NCBI GenBank assembly: GCA_028823105.1
Contig: JAPKCC010000003.1
Location: 1 to 64,000 of the forward strand
DNA from: Phycisphaerales bacterium
GTDB taxonomy: Bacteria; Planctomycetota; Phycisphaerae; Phycisphaerales; SM1A02
Reading direction: 5' to 3'
DNA: 64,000 nucleotides
Within the stretch, counting starts at the first letter, position 1. The number at the start of each line of letters is the position of its first letter. Made by a program: the position numbers and the translations under genes. Below are positions 48,491-58,472 of the stretch, in pieces. The notes below the pieces were generated by a model. The model saw nothing but the letters and a program-made list of their open reading frames with translations. It did not search any database and had not been told where the DNA came from.

Positions 48491-49624
48491 TCAGTCCGCC
48501 GTCAGAATCGCCGCCCAACCTGCATCGACGACGTCCTCGGAAACCTCGTCCACGACCTCGATCCGTCCGACGCCACGAGGAAGCACGAGTCGGATTCGGC
48601 CACCCCGCGACTTCTTATCGAGCCGCATCACGTCACGAAGTGCTCCGAGTTCGACCCGGACCCCGGCCGGAAGGCTCGAGGGGAGGCCACAACGGTCCAG
48701 AAGCCTTTTGACCCGATCTTCCAACTCGTGGTCGGGGAGCAACCCTGCGGCCCTCGCCGCCCTACAAGCCGCCACCAGTCCGAGCGCGACGGCTTCTCCG
48801 TGCAACAGTCCGAGATCGACCTTGCTTTCCAGCGCATGGGCGTAGGTATGACCAAGATTCAGGAGCGCTCGTTCACCCGACTCCCTCGGATCTCGTCGGA
48901 CGATGGAGGCCTTGACGCCGGCGGATCGGGCCACGAAGTCGGGCAATGCATCCGGATCTCGCTCCAGCACCGACGGAAGATCACGTTCGAAGGCACCCAG
49001 GGCCTCCTCACCGTCGATTAACGCATGCTTCAGACATTCCGCGAGCCCGGACCGGAATTCCCGTTGGCCGAGCGTGGCCAGTACATCGCAGTCACAGATC
49101 ACCAGTCTCGCGGGCCAGAACGCCCCGACCAGGTTCTTCCCGAGGCCACCATCCGCCAACGGGCGATTGACCCCAGTCTTCCCTCCGATGGCCGCGTCGA
49201 CCATGCACAGGAGCGTGGTTGGCACCAGGACCAGATCGATCCCTCGCATCCAGCCACTGGCGGCAAAGCCCGCGACATCACAGACGATCCCCCCACCCAT
49301 CGCCACCAGCAGACCGTGACGATCGACGCCCGCGTCGAGCAGGCCATCCCAGATTCGCTCGACCGTCTTCATGGATTTCGCGGATTCAACGGCGTCAAAT
49401 GTTCCTCGAGCCAGTCCCACCCGCTCCCCGAGCGCGGCCTCGAGCAATCGACCGTGACGGTCCGCCACGATTCCATCCGGCCCGGAATCGATCGCCAGAT
49501 AGACGCCCGTTTCAGGCGCAAGCCCGGCGTCAGCGGCCAGAAGGTCGTGCGCCCGACCGAGAAGTCCTCGACCGATCAGGATCGTCGTGCGGGTCTGCTC
49601 GAACTCAAGCTCTTGACGGTGCAT
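48491..49624 (-). CDS. aroB: 3-dehydroquinate synthase
   Basis: LLVAMGGGIVCDVAGFAASGWMRGIDLVLVPTTLLCMVDAAIGGKTGVN; LNLGHTYAHALE; LLHGEAVALGLVAA. Start at MHRQELE. Confidence 0.95.
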   Translation of the reverse strand: MHRQELEFEQTRTTILIGRGLLGRAHDLLAADAGLAPETGVYLAIDSGPDGIVADRHGRLLEAALGERVGLARGTFDAVESAKSMKTVERIWDGLLDAGVDRHGLLVAMGGGIVCDVAGFAASGWMRGIDLVLVPTTLLCMVDAAIGGKTGVNRPLADGGLGKNLVGAFWPARLVICDCDVLATLGQREFRSGLAECLKHALIDGEEALGAFERDLPSVLERDPDALPDFVARSAGVKASIVRRDPRESGERALLNLGHTYAHALESKVDLGLLHGEAVALGLVAACRAARAAGLLPDHELEDRVKRLLDRCGLPSSLPAGVRVELGALRDVMRLDKKSRGGRIRLVLPRGVGRIEVVDEVSEDVVDAGWAAILTAD

Positions 49625-49734
49625 GGAAGTCTGGTCTCCAGTCGACTCGGTCAAACAATCTCGCGCTCGGACCACTCAGGATCGGAACGCCTTCACGGGT
49701 GGGTCCAACGCCACGGCTGCAGGCCACGGACGGA

Positions 49735-50574
49735 TCATTCTGCATCCTCCGCGGGCCCGCGACGGGGCTCGGATTCCGCCTGTCTCGCCATCACTTCGAG
49801 CGCGTCTGCGGGGTCCACCGGGAGAGACATCGGCTCCGCGACGACTTCGACTCCCGTTCCAGCGTCGGCCGAGCCGGATCGACGCTCCCGATTGATCGGC
49901 GACGGGCCGCGCGCGGCCGCCGCGCGACGACGAAGGAAGACGACCACGCCACCCAGCAGTAGAACGAAGATCGGAAGCCCGATCCATCCACGCTCGGAAG
50001 AGACATGGCGGGCCCGGCCGATCAAGAGGGGCCATGATCGCGTCTGACCGTCGCGTGACTGGGTCTCGATCCGCCCGGAATACCGACCGAGGAATCGAAC
50101 TCGCCTTCCCACCATGGGGTCGGTCGAGGCCACGGTGGTGACGGCGATGGCGATCCGCCCATCCATCATCTCGATGGCCCATTCCTGAAGTGGCGCCTGA
50201 CCGGCCACCGAGCGTTCAGACTCCTGACGGATGATGCCGACGATCTCGACCAGTCGCCCCGCCTCGTCCGGCGAATCGAACCTAGAGAGGTCCACGATCT
50301 CACCTTCGGTCGCGTTCATTTTCTGGACCGGCCAGCGGCGGACCTCGTCGATGATCGGTTCCAGAGCGGAATCAGTCGCATCAACGAACGGCCCCTCGGC
50401 GATTCTCATCGACAACGCCGCGCCGATCGAGTCGATCGGACGAACTGGGATGACCCCGGGAGCGACGTCGTCAAGCACCTGCTGGTCCGCACCAAATGAA
50501 CAAAGCACGGCGAGGGAGAAGATCGCGAGCCAGAAGCGATTCGGGCTGATTCGAAGAGGAATCATGTCCACCAC
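49735..50574 (-). CDS. Hypothetical membrane protein
   Basis: Signal-like N-terminus, GWIGLPIFVLLLGGVVVFLRRRAAAARG transmembrane segment. Confidence 0.55.
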   Translation of the reverse strand: MVDMIPLRISPNRFWLAIFSLAVLCSFGADQQVLDDVAPGVIPVRPIDSIGAALSMRIAEGPFVDATDSALEPIIDEVRRWPVQKMNATEGEIVDLSRFDSPDEAGRLVEIVGIIRQESERSVAGQAPLQEWAIEMMDGRIAIAVTTVASTDPMVGRRVRFLGRYSGRIETQSRDGQTRSWPLLIGRARHVSSERGWIGLPIFVLLLGGVVVFLRRRAAAARGPSPINRERRSGSADAGTGVEVVAEPMSLPVDPADALEVMARQAESEPRRGPAEDAE

Positions 50575-50641
50575 TCTAGCCCGTCGAGTCCGCCCATCAG
50601 TGATGGAGGATTCAGACCTGGCGCTCGGACCGGAAGGTCGC

Positions 50642-52537
50642 TCAGAAGATCGACTGGCTCGCCGGCTCCGCCTGGATTTGTGAATCGGCTTCGGCGTGGA
50701 CCTTCAGGAACGGATCCATGAGTTCCTCCCCCATGTAGAACCGAAGAAGTCGCCGGTTCATCCGCAGCAGATCGACCAAGACCAGTCCATCGACCACGTT
50801 GCTGAAGTCGGGGTCGACGTTGAATCCGAGAAAGACCGCGTTAAGTTTCAGGTACTGCCTGACCAGAACGGGGACGGAACGTTCACCCCGCTCGATCTCG
50901 AGGACGAGCTCATCGATGTCGTCGAGACTTCGGACCGCGCGAAGCGATGTCGGATCCCAATCGCGATGCGTTTTCACTTGGAACGGATTCCGAGGGTGCA
51001 CGAGCCGCTCGAGCCGTGAGATTCGTTGGTTCGCATTCAGGAATGAAAGCAACAGTCTCGTCGACGTCGCGTGATAGTCGGCGCTGATCGACACCGGCCC
51101 GAAGAGCCTGCGGTACTTCGGAAACTTGCCGCAGTAACGGGTGATCCCCTTCCAGAGCAGCATCAACGGTTCCACACGCCGTTGATAATCCGGGTGAACG
51201 AACGAACGCCCCATCTCAAGCGAAGGTCCGAGCTCCTGAAACAGAGCCTCGTCGTAGCGAAAAAGCGTTCGCGTGTAGAGGCCGTCGATCCCGTGCTCTT
51301 CGATGAGCCGATCGGTCCGACCCAGTCGATATGCGCCGATGACCGCGCTGGACTTCTCATCCCAGAGGACCAGATGCAGGTAGGTGCGATCGTATTGATC
51401 GAGGTCCGAAGCGTTGCCGGTCCCTTCGCCCACGGCGCGGAAACTGAACTCACGCAGACGTCCCAGTTCCTGAACCACCCGCGGAATCTGATCTGCCTCC
51501 GCGTAGATCACCCGTTGATCACCTCGCTTCACGAGGATCTGCTCCGGCGGAAGGGCGAGGATCTCAGCCGCCAGATCGGAAGGCGAATCCGCAGGCGTCG
51601 TCGCCACGGGTTCCATTCGGACAGGCTCCGGCGTCCGACTTCGAGCCGGAATCGAACGGACGATCGAATGGAGGCGAGGACTCTCCTCGAAGCTCTCTCG
51701 CTCGAGCCGGGACCGCAGTACGAAGGTCCGGAGACGAAGAAACTCGATCAGGTCCTTCGGATCGGCGAACCGATCAAGTTGGTCGACCGGCAGCGGCGTC
51801 CCGATCGCCACCCTGACGCGACGCCCTTGGACCTTCAGGAGTTCCCGCCCCAGCAACACCGCTCGCAGATTGGGATGGATGAGCCCCGCAGCCTGGAACA
51901 TCCATGAGTTCCGTCCTTCGAAGAAGACCGGAATGACCGACGCGCCGGTCGACTTGATGAGTCGGCCGATGATCGGATTCCAAGGCGGATCGGTGACCGA
52001 GAGACGCCCCCAGTCCGAATGCGCCACCTCGCCCGCCGGGAAGACGGCCAGACTTCCGCCATTCTCAACCCATTCCTTCGCGCGACGGATCGAACCCGCA
52101 TTCCGGCGAGCCGCATCGCGACCACCGAACGGATCGACCGGAAAAATCCGGTCGCCGATCGCGGGGACCGCGGCGAGAATCGAATTGGCGATGAATCGAA
52201 CATCCGGTCGGACCTTGGTCACGAGGTCATCGAGGATCATTGCATCGAGACCGCCGAAGGCGTGGTTCGCGACCACCACCAACGGGCCTTCCTTCGGAAT
52301 CCGCGCCAGTTCCTCATCGCTGGTGAGGTACCCCGCGTTGAACCCCCGGAGAAAACGCTCACCGACCGGCAATGACTCGTCGGTGGCGAGAACCCGCTCG
52401 CGGTAGATCTTGTTGAGTTGCCTCAGGCCCAGCCCCGAGTCGATCGCCGGACGAAGCATCTCGAACAAGAACCGCTGGACGCGGCTGCGGCCGGGATTGG
52501 GAATCCGAACGGCGGGGATGGGTTCGTTCGAGGTCAA
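50642..52537 (-). CDS. Two-domain acyltransferase: PlsC-like N-terminus plus OlsB-like (GNAT) C-terminus
   Basis: N-terminal PlsC-type VVVANHAFGGLDAMIL, GSLAVFPAGEVAH; C-terminal AVIGAYRLGRTDRLIEEHGIDGLYTRTLFRYDEALFQELGPSLEMGRSFVHPDYQR...LLWKGITRY. Confidence 0.8.
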   Translation of the reverse strand: MTSNEPIPAVRIPNPGRSRVQRFLFEMLRPAIDSGLGLRQLNKIYRERVLATDESLPVGERFLRGFNAGYLTSDEELARIPKEGPLVVVANHAFGGLDAMILDDLVTKVRPDVRFIANSILAAVPAIGDRIFPVDPFGGRDAARRNAGSIRRAKEWVENGGSLAVFPAGEVAHSDWGRLSVTDPPWNPIIGRLIKSTGASVIPVFFEGRNSWMFQAAGLIHPNLRAVLLGRELLKVQGRRVRVAIGTPLPVDQLDRFADPKDLIEFLRLRTFVLRSRLERESFEESPRLHSIVRSIPARSRTPEPVRMEPVATTPADSPSDLAAEILALPPEQILVKRGDQRVIYAEADQIPRVVQELGRLREFSFRAVGEGTGNASDLDQYDRTYLHLVLWDEKSSAVIGAYRLGRTDRLIEEHGIDGLYTRTLFRYDEALFQELGPSLEMGRSFVHPDYQRRVEPLMLLWKGITRYCGKFPKYRRLFGPVSISADYHATSTRLLLSFLNANQRISRLERLVHPRNPFQVKTHRDWDPTSLRAVRSLDDIDELVLEIERGERSVPVLVRQYLKLNAVFLGFNVDPDFSNVVDGLVLVDLLRMNRRLLRFYMGEELMDPFLKVHAEADSQIQAEPASQSIF

Positions 52538-52716
52538 ACTGCGATTCCGATGAGAACCAAGGGAGCGTGGGACTCGCGAGCGGCGTTCACGGTCGAACCT
52601 CCGCCGGACTTCTTGGTCGACATCATGACAGGTCCAGCGGGGTCGGGGTAGAAAACGAGTTCGGATTCGGCCGTCAAATCATCACGAAATGAGGCAAATT
52701 CCAGACGTTCGAACCC

Positions 52717-53589
52717 TCAATCGATCCGGTCGAGAAGGCGACGCCTCTGAATCTCCATCGCGACCGGCATCAACGCCTCAAGGTCGCGAATTCGCGTCTC
52801 GCTGCTCGGATGGGTCGAAAGGAATTCAAGTGGCTCGCCGCCTCGGGCGGCCATCCGTTCCCAGAGCGCGACCGATTCGCGGGGATCGTACCCAGCGTCG
52901 GCGGCGAGGAAGAGCCCGAGTTCATCGGCCTCCGATTCCTGTCCACGGCTGAATGCGGGTTCGCCCAGCAGGCCATACGCCCCCGCTGCGGCCGCCACGA
53001 TCACGCGATCGTCGGGGTCGACCACGACCGTGGCCCCGATCGCAATCAGACTCACCAACGCCTGCCTGGTCATGTTTTCGCCGCCATGCCGTGCGATCGC
53101 GTGCGCGGCTTCGTGACCCATCACCGCAGCGAGCCCATCCTCGGTCTTCGTGAACGGAAGGATTCCCGTGTAGACCGCCATCTTTCCCCCGGGCAGCGCC
53201 CAGGCGTTCACGACGTCGTCATCATCGATGAGGATGACCTCCCACTCGAAACGCGACGCGATCTCCGGATGCAGTCGATCCGCGGCGGCCGCGATCCGGT
53301 CCGCGACCCGCACCACCATCTCGAAGTCCCGCCCCGCGTTGATCGCCTTGGCGCCAACCTGCATCTCCGCATAGGCCGCGTCGCCGAGCGCGATCTCCTG
53401 CTCGACCGAGTAGGCGTTCAGCTGCCGCCGATCGGTTCCCGTGACAGACTGGCATCCCGCGTGAAACAGAGAAACCGACACGATGCCGGCGAGAAGAACA
53501 TCACGACGCCACGATCCTGCGAACCGGAGACCCCGGACCAGCGAGGGATGCGAGGGACGCGGGGTCATCGAACGAGATAACTGGGCCAT
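52717..53589 (-). CDS. M48-family metalloprotease lipoprotein
   Basis: AGIVSVSLFHAGC lipobox; AAVMGHEAAHAIARHGGENM; SRGQESEADELGLFLAADAGYDP. Confidence 0.88.
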   Translation of the reverse strand: MAQLSRSMTPRPSHPSLVRGLRFAGSWRRDVLLAGIVSVSLFHAGCQSVTGTDRRQLNAYSVEQEIALGDAAYAEMQVGAKAINAGRDFEMVVRVADRIAAAADRLHPEIASRFEWEVILIDDDDVVNAWALPGGKMAVYTGILPFTKTEDGLAAVMGHEAAHAIARHGGENMTRQALVSLIAIGATVVVDPDDRVIVAAAAGAYGLLGEPAFSRGQESEADELGLFLAADAGYDPRESVALWERMAARGGEPLEFLSTHPSSETRIRDLEALMPVAMEIQRRRLLDRID

Positions 53590-53721
53590 GAATTCCTCCT
53601 GCGACCCGCCGTCCTCAGGTATCGAGTCGAGCGTCGAAACCGATCATCGCCGAAAAATTGAGCCGACGATCCGCACGTCGGATGGAACGATCAGCGAACG
53701 ACCGAAGAATGAATGCAAAAA

Positions 53722-53743
53722 CCCCGCCTATCACTAGGCGGGG
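53722..53743. terminator. Bidirectional terminator between tRNA-Glu and the M48 gene
   Basis: AAAA-CCCCGCCTA-TCAC-TAGGCGGGG-CTTTTGTT. Confidence 0.75.
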
Positions 53744-53834
53744 CTTTTGTTCTGTTGCTTGGCACGCCGTTTCACCGAACGTGCCAGGGCATTTCCTGAC
53801 TTTGTAAATCTTTGAAAAACAAGGACTTACATAA

Positions 53835-53909
53835 TGACCCCAAGGGGATTTGAACCCCTGTTCCCAGGATGAAAACCTGGTGTCCTGGACCTGACTAGAC
53901 GATGGGGCC
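53835..53909 (-). tRNA. tRNA-Glu (anticodon UUC)
   Basis: Minus strand GGCCCCATCGTCTAGTCAGGTCCAGGACACCAGGTTTTCATCCTGGGAACAGGGGTTCAAATCCCCTTGGGGTCA; anticodon stem CCAGG/CCTGG with loop TTTTCAT; T-arm GGTTCAAATCC. Confidence 0.95.
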
Positions 53910-54105
53910 AGTCAAGTAGCCGAGTGGGAAAACCCAGCTTGGGGGGCATGGTAGCGGGGATTTCCACCACGGCAACCAGTGACCAAGATTCCGAAGGCCG
54001 ATCTGAATTTTCGGCAGGTCCTCCAGACCGACTTTCAGGACCTCGGAAACGGCAAAAACCCGTCAATCATTGGTCACGAGTCAACGAGAAGTCGATGCCC
54101 TCCAC

Positions 54106-54456
54106 ATGACGAACTTCGATCACCTGTTGGCTGATTCTCGAATCCACAAGGCCATGCTCGGCTTTGGCGTGGTCGCACTCGCCTTGGTGGCCGTCTGGAC
54201 GACCGCTCCGAGCACCACGCTGGCGGAGACCGGCGTTGACCGGACGGCAGGTCCCATCGGTCTCGGAACGCTGCACGGCCAGGCGCTCTCGATCCGAGTA
54301 GTTCCCGGCCCCTTCGGTCCCGGATACGAGGTCCTCGACAATACCGGCTCGCTGGTCGGCACCTTCGAGAACGAATACCAGCTGATTGCAGCCTTTAGCG
54401 TTCCGGCGCCGAGCCGACAGATTGCCGACGTCCCCACCATCGACGAGATGGACTAG
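54106..54456 (+). CDS. Hypothetical exported/membrane-anchored small protein
   Basis: MTNFDHLLADSRIHKAMLGFGVVALALVAVWTTAPSTTLA hydrophobic N-terminus. Confidence 0.5.
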   Translation: MTNFDHLLADSRIHKAMLGFGVVALALVAVWTTAPSTTLAETGVDRTAGPIGLGTLHGQALSIRVVPGPFGPGYEVLDNTGSLVGTFENEYQLIAAFSVPAPSRQIADVPTIDEMD

Positions 54457-54501
54457 ATCACCGTTTGGGACGAATGGCCTCGGGGCGGGTAGCCTCTCGG
54501 C

Positions 54502-55911
54502 ATGACGATGCCTGAACCGCGGGTCTCGACAACCAATCCGATTTTTCTGACCCCGCTGGCGTACGAGCGGAAGATTCTCGCATCGACGGGAATTTCTGCC
54601 GATCGGCTGCAAGTTTGCGGCCCCGGTCGCGAGGGCATCTGTCGATGGGCGGACGCCAATAGTGAGCATTCCGGCCCCATCATCCTCGTCGGGATCGCCG
54701 GTGGACTCGAGCCGGATCTGGCGTCGGGCAGCGTCATCGTCGTTGACGAAGTCGTCGATCAGCGAGGCCGGATCACCACGCCTCCCGCCGCCCACCGCAT
54801 CGATCTCCCCGGCAGCCGACGAGGCCGGGTCACCACCACGGGAAGAGTCGTCGCCAGCTCCGAGGCGAAAGAGGCGCTTGGACGATCGACCGGCGCCGCC
54901 ATCGTCGATCTCGAGTCGGTTCACTTCGCCGAACTCGCCGACAGCCGGGAATGGGACTGGGGAATCGTCCGCGTGGTCGGAGATCCGATGGACGAAGCAG
55001 TGCCGGCTTCACTTGATCGCTTCGTCGACCATCTGGGGCGGACGCGGATCCTCGTGATTGCGATCGAGTTGTTCCAACGCCCCGCGTTGTTCAAGAGACT
55101 CCGAGCCCTTGCGCGACAGACACGGGCCGGGCTCCTCGCCCTTGGCGAAGCCCTCCGCGAACTGCGATTGCCTCCTTCGGACAGTCCGAAAACGAGCGGC
55201 AGCCGGGTTCGAACCGGTCGAAAGCCTGGCGGACGGTCCATTCTGATCTTCGGTGGTTCCTTCGATCCCCCGCATCGCGGCCATCTCACCCTTCCGTTCG
55301 AGGCCGCGGCGAGACTCGGTTGCGACGAAGTTGTCTTCGTGCCGGCTCGGGTCAATCCCCTCAAGCTGGAGACACCACCCGCGGATCCTGCAGATCGAAT
55401 CAAGATGCTTGAGGCAGCGATCGAACATCGCGTTGCCGATCCGCGATCGTCTTCGATCACCGCGCGAATCGACCGACGCGAGATTGATCGGGAGGGACCG
55501 AGTTTCACCATCGACACCCTGGAGTCGATCCAACGCGATCTTCTTGAGGATGCTGGACGAGCGGAGGTCGCGGTGCCCCACCTCCCCCGGCTTCGCCTTC
55601 TCATTGGAAGCGATCAAGCCCTCGAATTCGATCGTTGGCGCGACTGGCAGAAGATCATCGCCCTTGCACCGCCGGTCGTGATGCCGAGACCCCCCGAGAC
55701 GCGAACCTCGCTTGCCGCCAAATATCGAGCGTACTTCGATTCGAACCTCGCAAGCCGCTGGTCAACTTGGACACTTGATCTGACCGCTGAAGGGGTGAGT
55801 TCCACCGAGATCAGAAAACGACTGGCGGATGGAGAGGACGTCTCCGAGTTGCTCCCGAAAGGCGTCCTCGAAGTGATCGCGGATCGCGGCATTTATCGAA
55901 AAAAACGCTAA
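54502..55911 (+). CDS. nadD: Nucleoside phosphorylase/nucleosidase-like domain fused to NadD
   Basis: N-terminal IILVGIAGGLEPDLASGSVIVVDEVVD...AAIVDLESVHFAELA...IVRVVGDPMDEAVP; C-terminal ILIFGGSFDPPHRGHLTLPFEAAARLGCDEVVFVPARVNPLK...GPSFTIDTLE...LLIGSDQALEFDRWRDWQKI...GVSSTEIRKRLADGEDVSELLPKGVLEVI. Confidence 0.88.
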   Translation: MTMPEPRVSTTNPIFLTPLAYERKILASTGISADRLQVCGPGREGICRWADANSEHSGPIILVGIAGGLEPDLASGSVIVVDEVVDQRGRITTPPAAHRIDLPGSRRGRVTTTGRVVASSEAKEALGRSTGAAIVDLESVHFAELADSREWDWGIVRVVGDPMDEAVPASLDRFVDHLGRTRILVIAIELFQRPALFKRLRALARQTRAGLLALGEALRELRLPPSDSPKTSGSRVRTGRKPGGRSILIFGGSFDPPHRGHLTLPFEAAARLGCDEVVFVPARVNPLKLETPPADPADRIKMLEAAIEHRVADPRSSSITARIDRREIDREGPSFTIDTLESIQRDLLEDAGRAEVAVPHLPRLRLLIGSDQALEFDRWRDWQKIIALAPPVVMPRPPETRTSLAAKYRAYFDSNLASRWSTWTLDLTAEGVSSTEIRKRLADGEDVSELLPKGVLEVIADRGIYRKKR

Positions 55912-55940
55912 CCGAGCCATTCTCGTCGTACCATGCCCGC

Positions 55941-57503
55941 GTGACTTCAAGCAAGACTCCATCCACCGTTGCGTTCGTCAGCCTCGGCTGTCCCAAGAAC
56001 CTCGTCGATAGCGAGCAAATGCTCGGCTCCCTACAGGCCGCCGGCATCTCGATCGTTCCCAGTGACGAACCGGCGGATGCCATCGTCGTGAATACCTGTG
56101 GTTTCCTCGACGCCAGCCGCGAGGAATCACTGGCAGTGCTCCGAGACGCCATCGACCGGAAGTCCAAGGGCGAAATTGGCCGCGTGGTGGTCGCGGGTTG
56201 TCTGGTCCAACGCCACCGAGCGAAACTGCTGGATTGGGCACCGGGCATCGACGCGATGATCGGCGTCTTTGATCGGGACCGGATCGTCGAAGCAGTCTCG
56301 AGCGAACCGCCGACTCGTGAGCATCTCGACGCGGAAGGACCTCGGTACTGGATCGCGGGGAACGCGCTCCAAGCGGCGACTGAGCGAGGCAGAGACGTCG
56401 TCGGCCTCACCGTCGCAGGGGATGACGGCCGAGGCATCGGATACTTCGAGGACGATTCGAATCGATTCAGACTGACCCCTCGGCACTGGGCATACCTCCG
56501 CGTGAGCGAAGGCTGCAACCAGAAATGCGCCTTCTGCACGATCCCCTCGATCCGCGGAAAAATGCGATCCAAGCCGCTGGACACGCTTCTGGATGAGGCC
56601 CGTCGACTTCTCGATGACGGCTGCGTGGAATTGAATCTCATCGGCCAGGACACCACCAGCTGGGGACGGGACATCGGCGACGGACGAGGACTTGCGGGAC
56701 TGCTCGCCTCGATCAACGACCTTTGCGAATCCCACGGCGGCGCGGGGCGGGCGAGGCTCATGTATGCCTATCCCACCAGCTTCACCGACGAGATGATCGA
56801 CGCGATCCGCGACCTCCCGAGAATCGAGAAGTACATCGACATGCCGCTCCAGCATGCCAGCGATTCGATGCTCACCGCCATGCGACGAAACGTGACGGCC
56901 GAACAACAACGGACCCTCGCGCTGAAACTCCGATCGCGGATTCCGGGAATGGCCCTCCGGACGACGTTCATCACGGGGTTCCCCGGTGAGACCGAAGCGG
57001 ATCACCAGCAACTTCTCGAGTTCATCCGCGAAATCGGATTCGATGCGATGGGCGTGTTTCGATATTCCGCGGAAGCGGGCACGCCGGCCGGCACCATGGA
57101 AAAGGATGCCTCCCTTGCCGTCCCGGATGACATCAAGCGACGACGAGAGTCGGAATTGATGCTCTGCCAGCAGGAGATCGCCTTCGAGAATGCGGCCTAC
57201 CTCGCCGAGCAACGAGTCGAAATGGACGTTCTGGTGGATGGCGAGGCCCCGGCCGCGTCCGAGATCGTCCTCCCTCAAGACGATCCGGCCGTCAAAGCCG
57301 AGATTCCCCTGCACCTCTCCGTCGGCCGCTGCTACTTCCAAGCCCCGCAGGTCGACTCCCAGACCTGTGTCGCAAGCGTCGGTCGTCTGAGTCCTGGTGA
57401 ACTCGTTCGTTGCACGATCGTCGCGAGTGACGGATACGACCTCGTCGCTCGACCGACCGATGAGTTGGTGCGAAAAACATCGCTCCCAGTCATCGGAGCG
57501 TGA
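55941..57503 (+). CDS. rimO: Ribosomal protein S12 methylthiotransferase RimO
   Basis: VAFVSLGCPKNLVDSEQMLG; VSEGCNQKCAFCTIPSIRGKMRS; ELNLIGQDTTSWG; KYIDMPLQHASDSMLTAMRR; TRAM-like C-terminus. Confidence 0.96.
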   Translation: MTSSKTPSTVAFVSLGCPKNLVDSEQMLGSLQAAGISIVPSDEPADAIVVNTCGFLDASREESLAVLRDAIDRKSKGEIGRVVVAGCLVQRHRAKLLDWAPGIDAMIGVFDRDRIVEAVSSEPPTREHLDAEGPRYWIAGNALQAATERGRDVVGLTVAGDDGRGIGYFEDDSNRFRLTPRHWAYLRVSEGCNQKCAFCTIPSIRGKMRSKPLDTLLDEARRLLDDGCVELNLIGQDTTSWGRDIGDGRGLAGLLASINDLCESHGGAGRARLMYAYPTSFTDEMIDAIRDLPRIEKYIDMPLQHASDSMLTAMRRNVTAEQQRTLALKLRSRIPGMALRTTFITGFPGETEADHQQLLEFIREIGFDAMGVFRYSAEAGTPAGTMEKDASLAVPDDIKRRRESELMLCQQEIAFENAAYLAEQRVEMDVLVDGEAPAASEIVLPQDDPAVKAEIPLHLSVGRCYFQAPQVDSQTCVASVGRLSPGELVRCTIVASDGYDLVARPTDELVRKTSLPVIGA

Positions 57504-57782
57504 GCAGACTCGAAAATCCGGACGGGCTCGTGCTTTTTTTCACAATTTAGTCCACGTTCGCTTTCTTCGAACCGATGAAACCGCTAACCTCGTCGGATTA
57601 GGAGTCGCGGGCAGTTGTTCACGCCCGGGGTCGAGCCCTTGCTCGACCGGCATTCGAAGATCAGATTGCCTCATACGTGCAGGATTCAAACACCGTTTTT
57701 TAGCTTGAACTCCCCCCAGAGGCGCCCCAAAAATTTCCTCCCTGAATGTATTTTCAGGATCGACGTTCACTCACCATGAGAC

Positions 57783-58271
57783 ATGGCCAATGGGCCATTG
57801 TCTATCCTTCATTCGACCGATGATCGGAGCCCAAACGTGCACGCTCAGTTTCCCGAAGTCAGCCTGAAGTTTAGAGTCTCCCCGATTCTTGCCCTCGTCT
57901 TTCTGACCGCATTCTGGCCGTTCGGGATCGCGTACGGCGTCGTCGGAACGATCTTCGGAATGGGCCTGCTTGGCCTGTCCGCCGCCCTGGGCCTTCCGAA
58001 GTCGATCGACCCTATGTTCGGTCTCATTCTGGCCCTGATGGCATTCGGTGCCCAGTTCCTCGGAGCCGTCTTCCTCAGCATCGAGCTCGGTGGCGCCCAG
58101 GTGCCGATGGTCTTGACGACCGCCGCCCTCTGGTTCATCCAACTCGCGGCGTTCGGACTTGACCTCCACTTCTTCGCCGAGACTCATGTCCGACAGGTCG
58201 AGCGCTCGATGCCGAAGCGAGGCGGTCGACGATCCGCCTTCGCCGCTGAAGTCGAACGAACCGCCGCCTGA
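57783..58271 (+). CDS. Hypothetical integral membrane protein
   Basis: Several hydrophobic helices (ILALVFLTAFWPFGIAYGVVGTIFGMGLLGLSAALGL; MFGLILALMAFGAQFLGAVFLSI); followed by a terminator. Confidence 0.5.
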   Translation: MANGPLSILHSTDDRSPNVHAQFPEVSLKFRVSPILALVFLTAFWPFGIAYGVVGTIFGMGLLGLSAALGLPKSIDPMFGLILALMAFGAQFLGAVFLSIELGGAQVPMVLTTAALWFIQLAAFGLDLHFFAETHVRQVERSMPKRGGRRSAFAAEVERTAA

Positions 58272-58317
58272 CCCCACTCCCGGGACGGGAGCCACCGCAA
58301 ATTCAGTGATTTTCATG

Positions 58318-58346
58318 CCGCCCTCGAAGTCCGAGGGCGGTGTTTT
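58318..58346 (+). terminator. Intrinsic terminator
   Basis: CCGCCCTCG-AAGTC-CGAGGGCGG followed by TGTTTT. Confidence 0.75.
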
Positions 58347-58472
58347 ATCAACGGTTCTCGCTTTTTTTAGGAAATCAGGGTCCGGAAACCCGTATTCAAA
58401 GATACGTTCGTTGAAGAGTGATCCCGAGCTCAGGCGTCCCAGTCGTGCTCGCTCCGGTCAACGTCGACCGGC

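Noticed and set aside
47639-49021. 460-aa plus-strand ORF across parA and aroB
   Set aside because: Antisense to two well-supported genes; low-complexity translation.
56127-57341. 404-aa minus-strand ORF over rimO
   Set aside because: Antisense shadow of a clear rimO.
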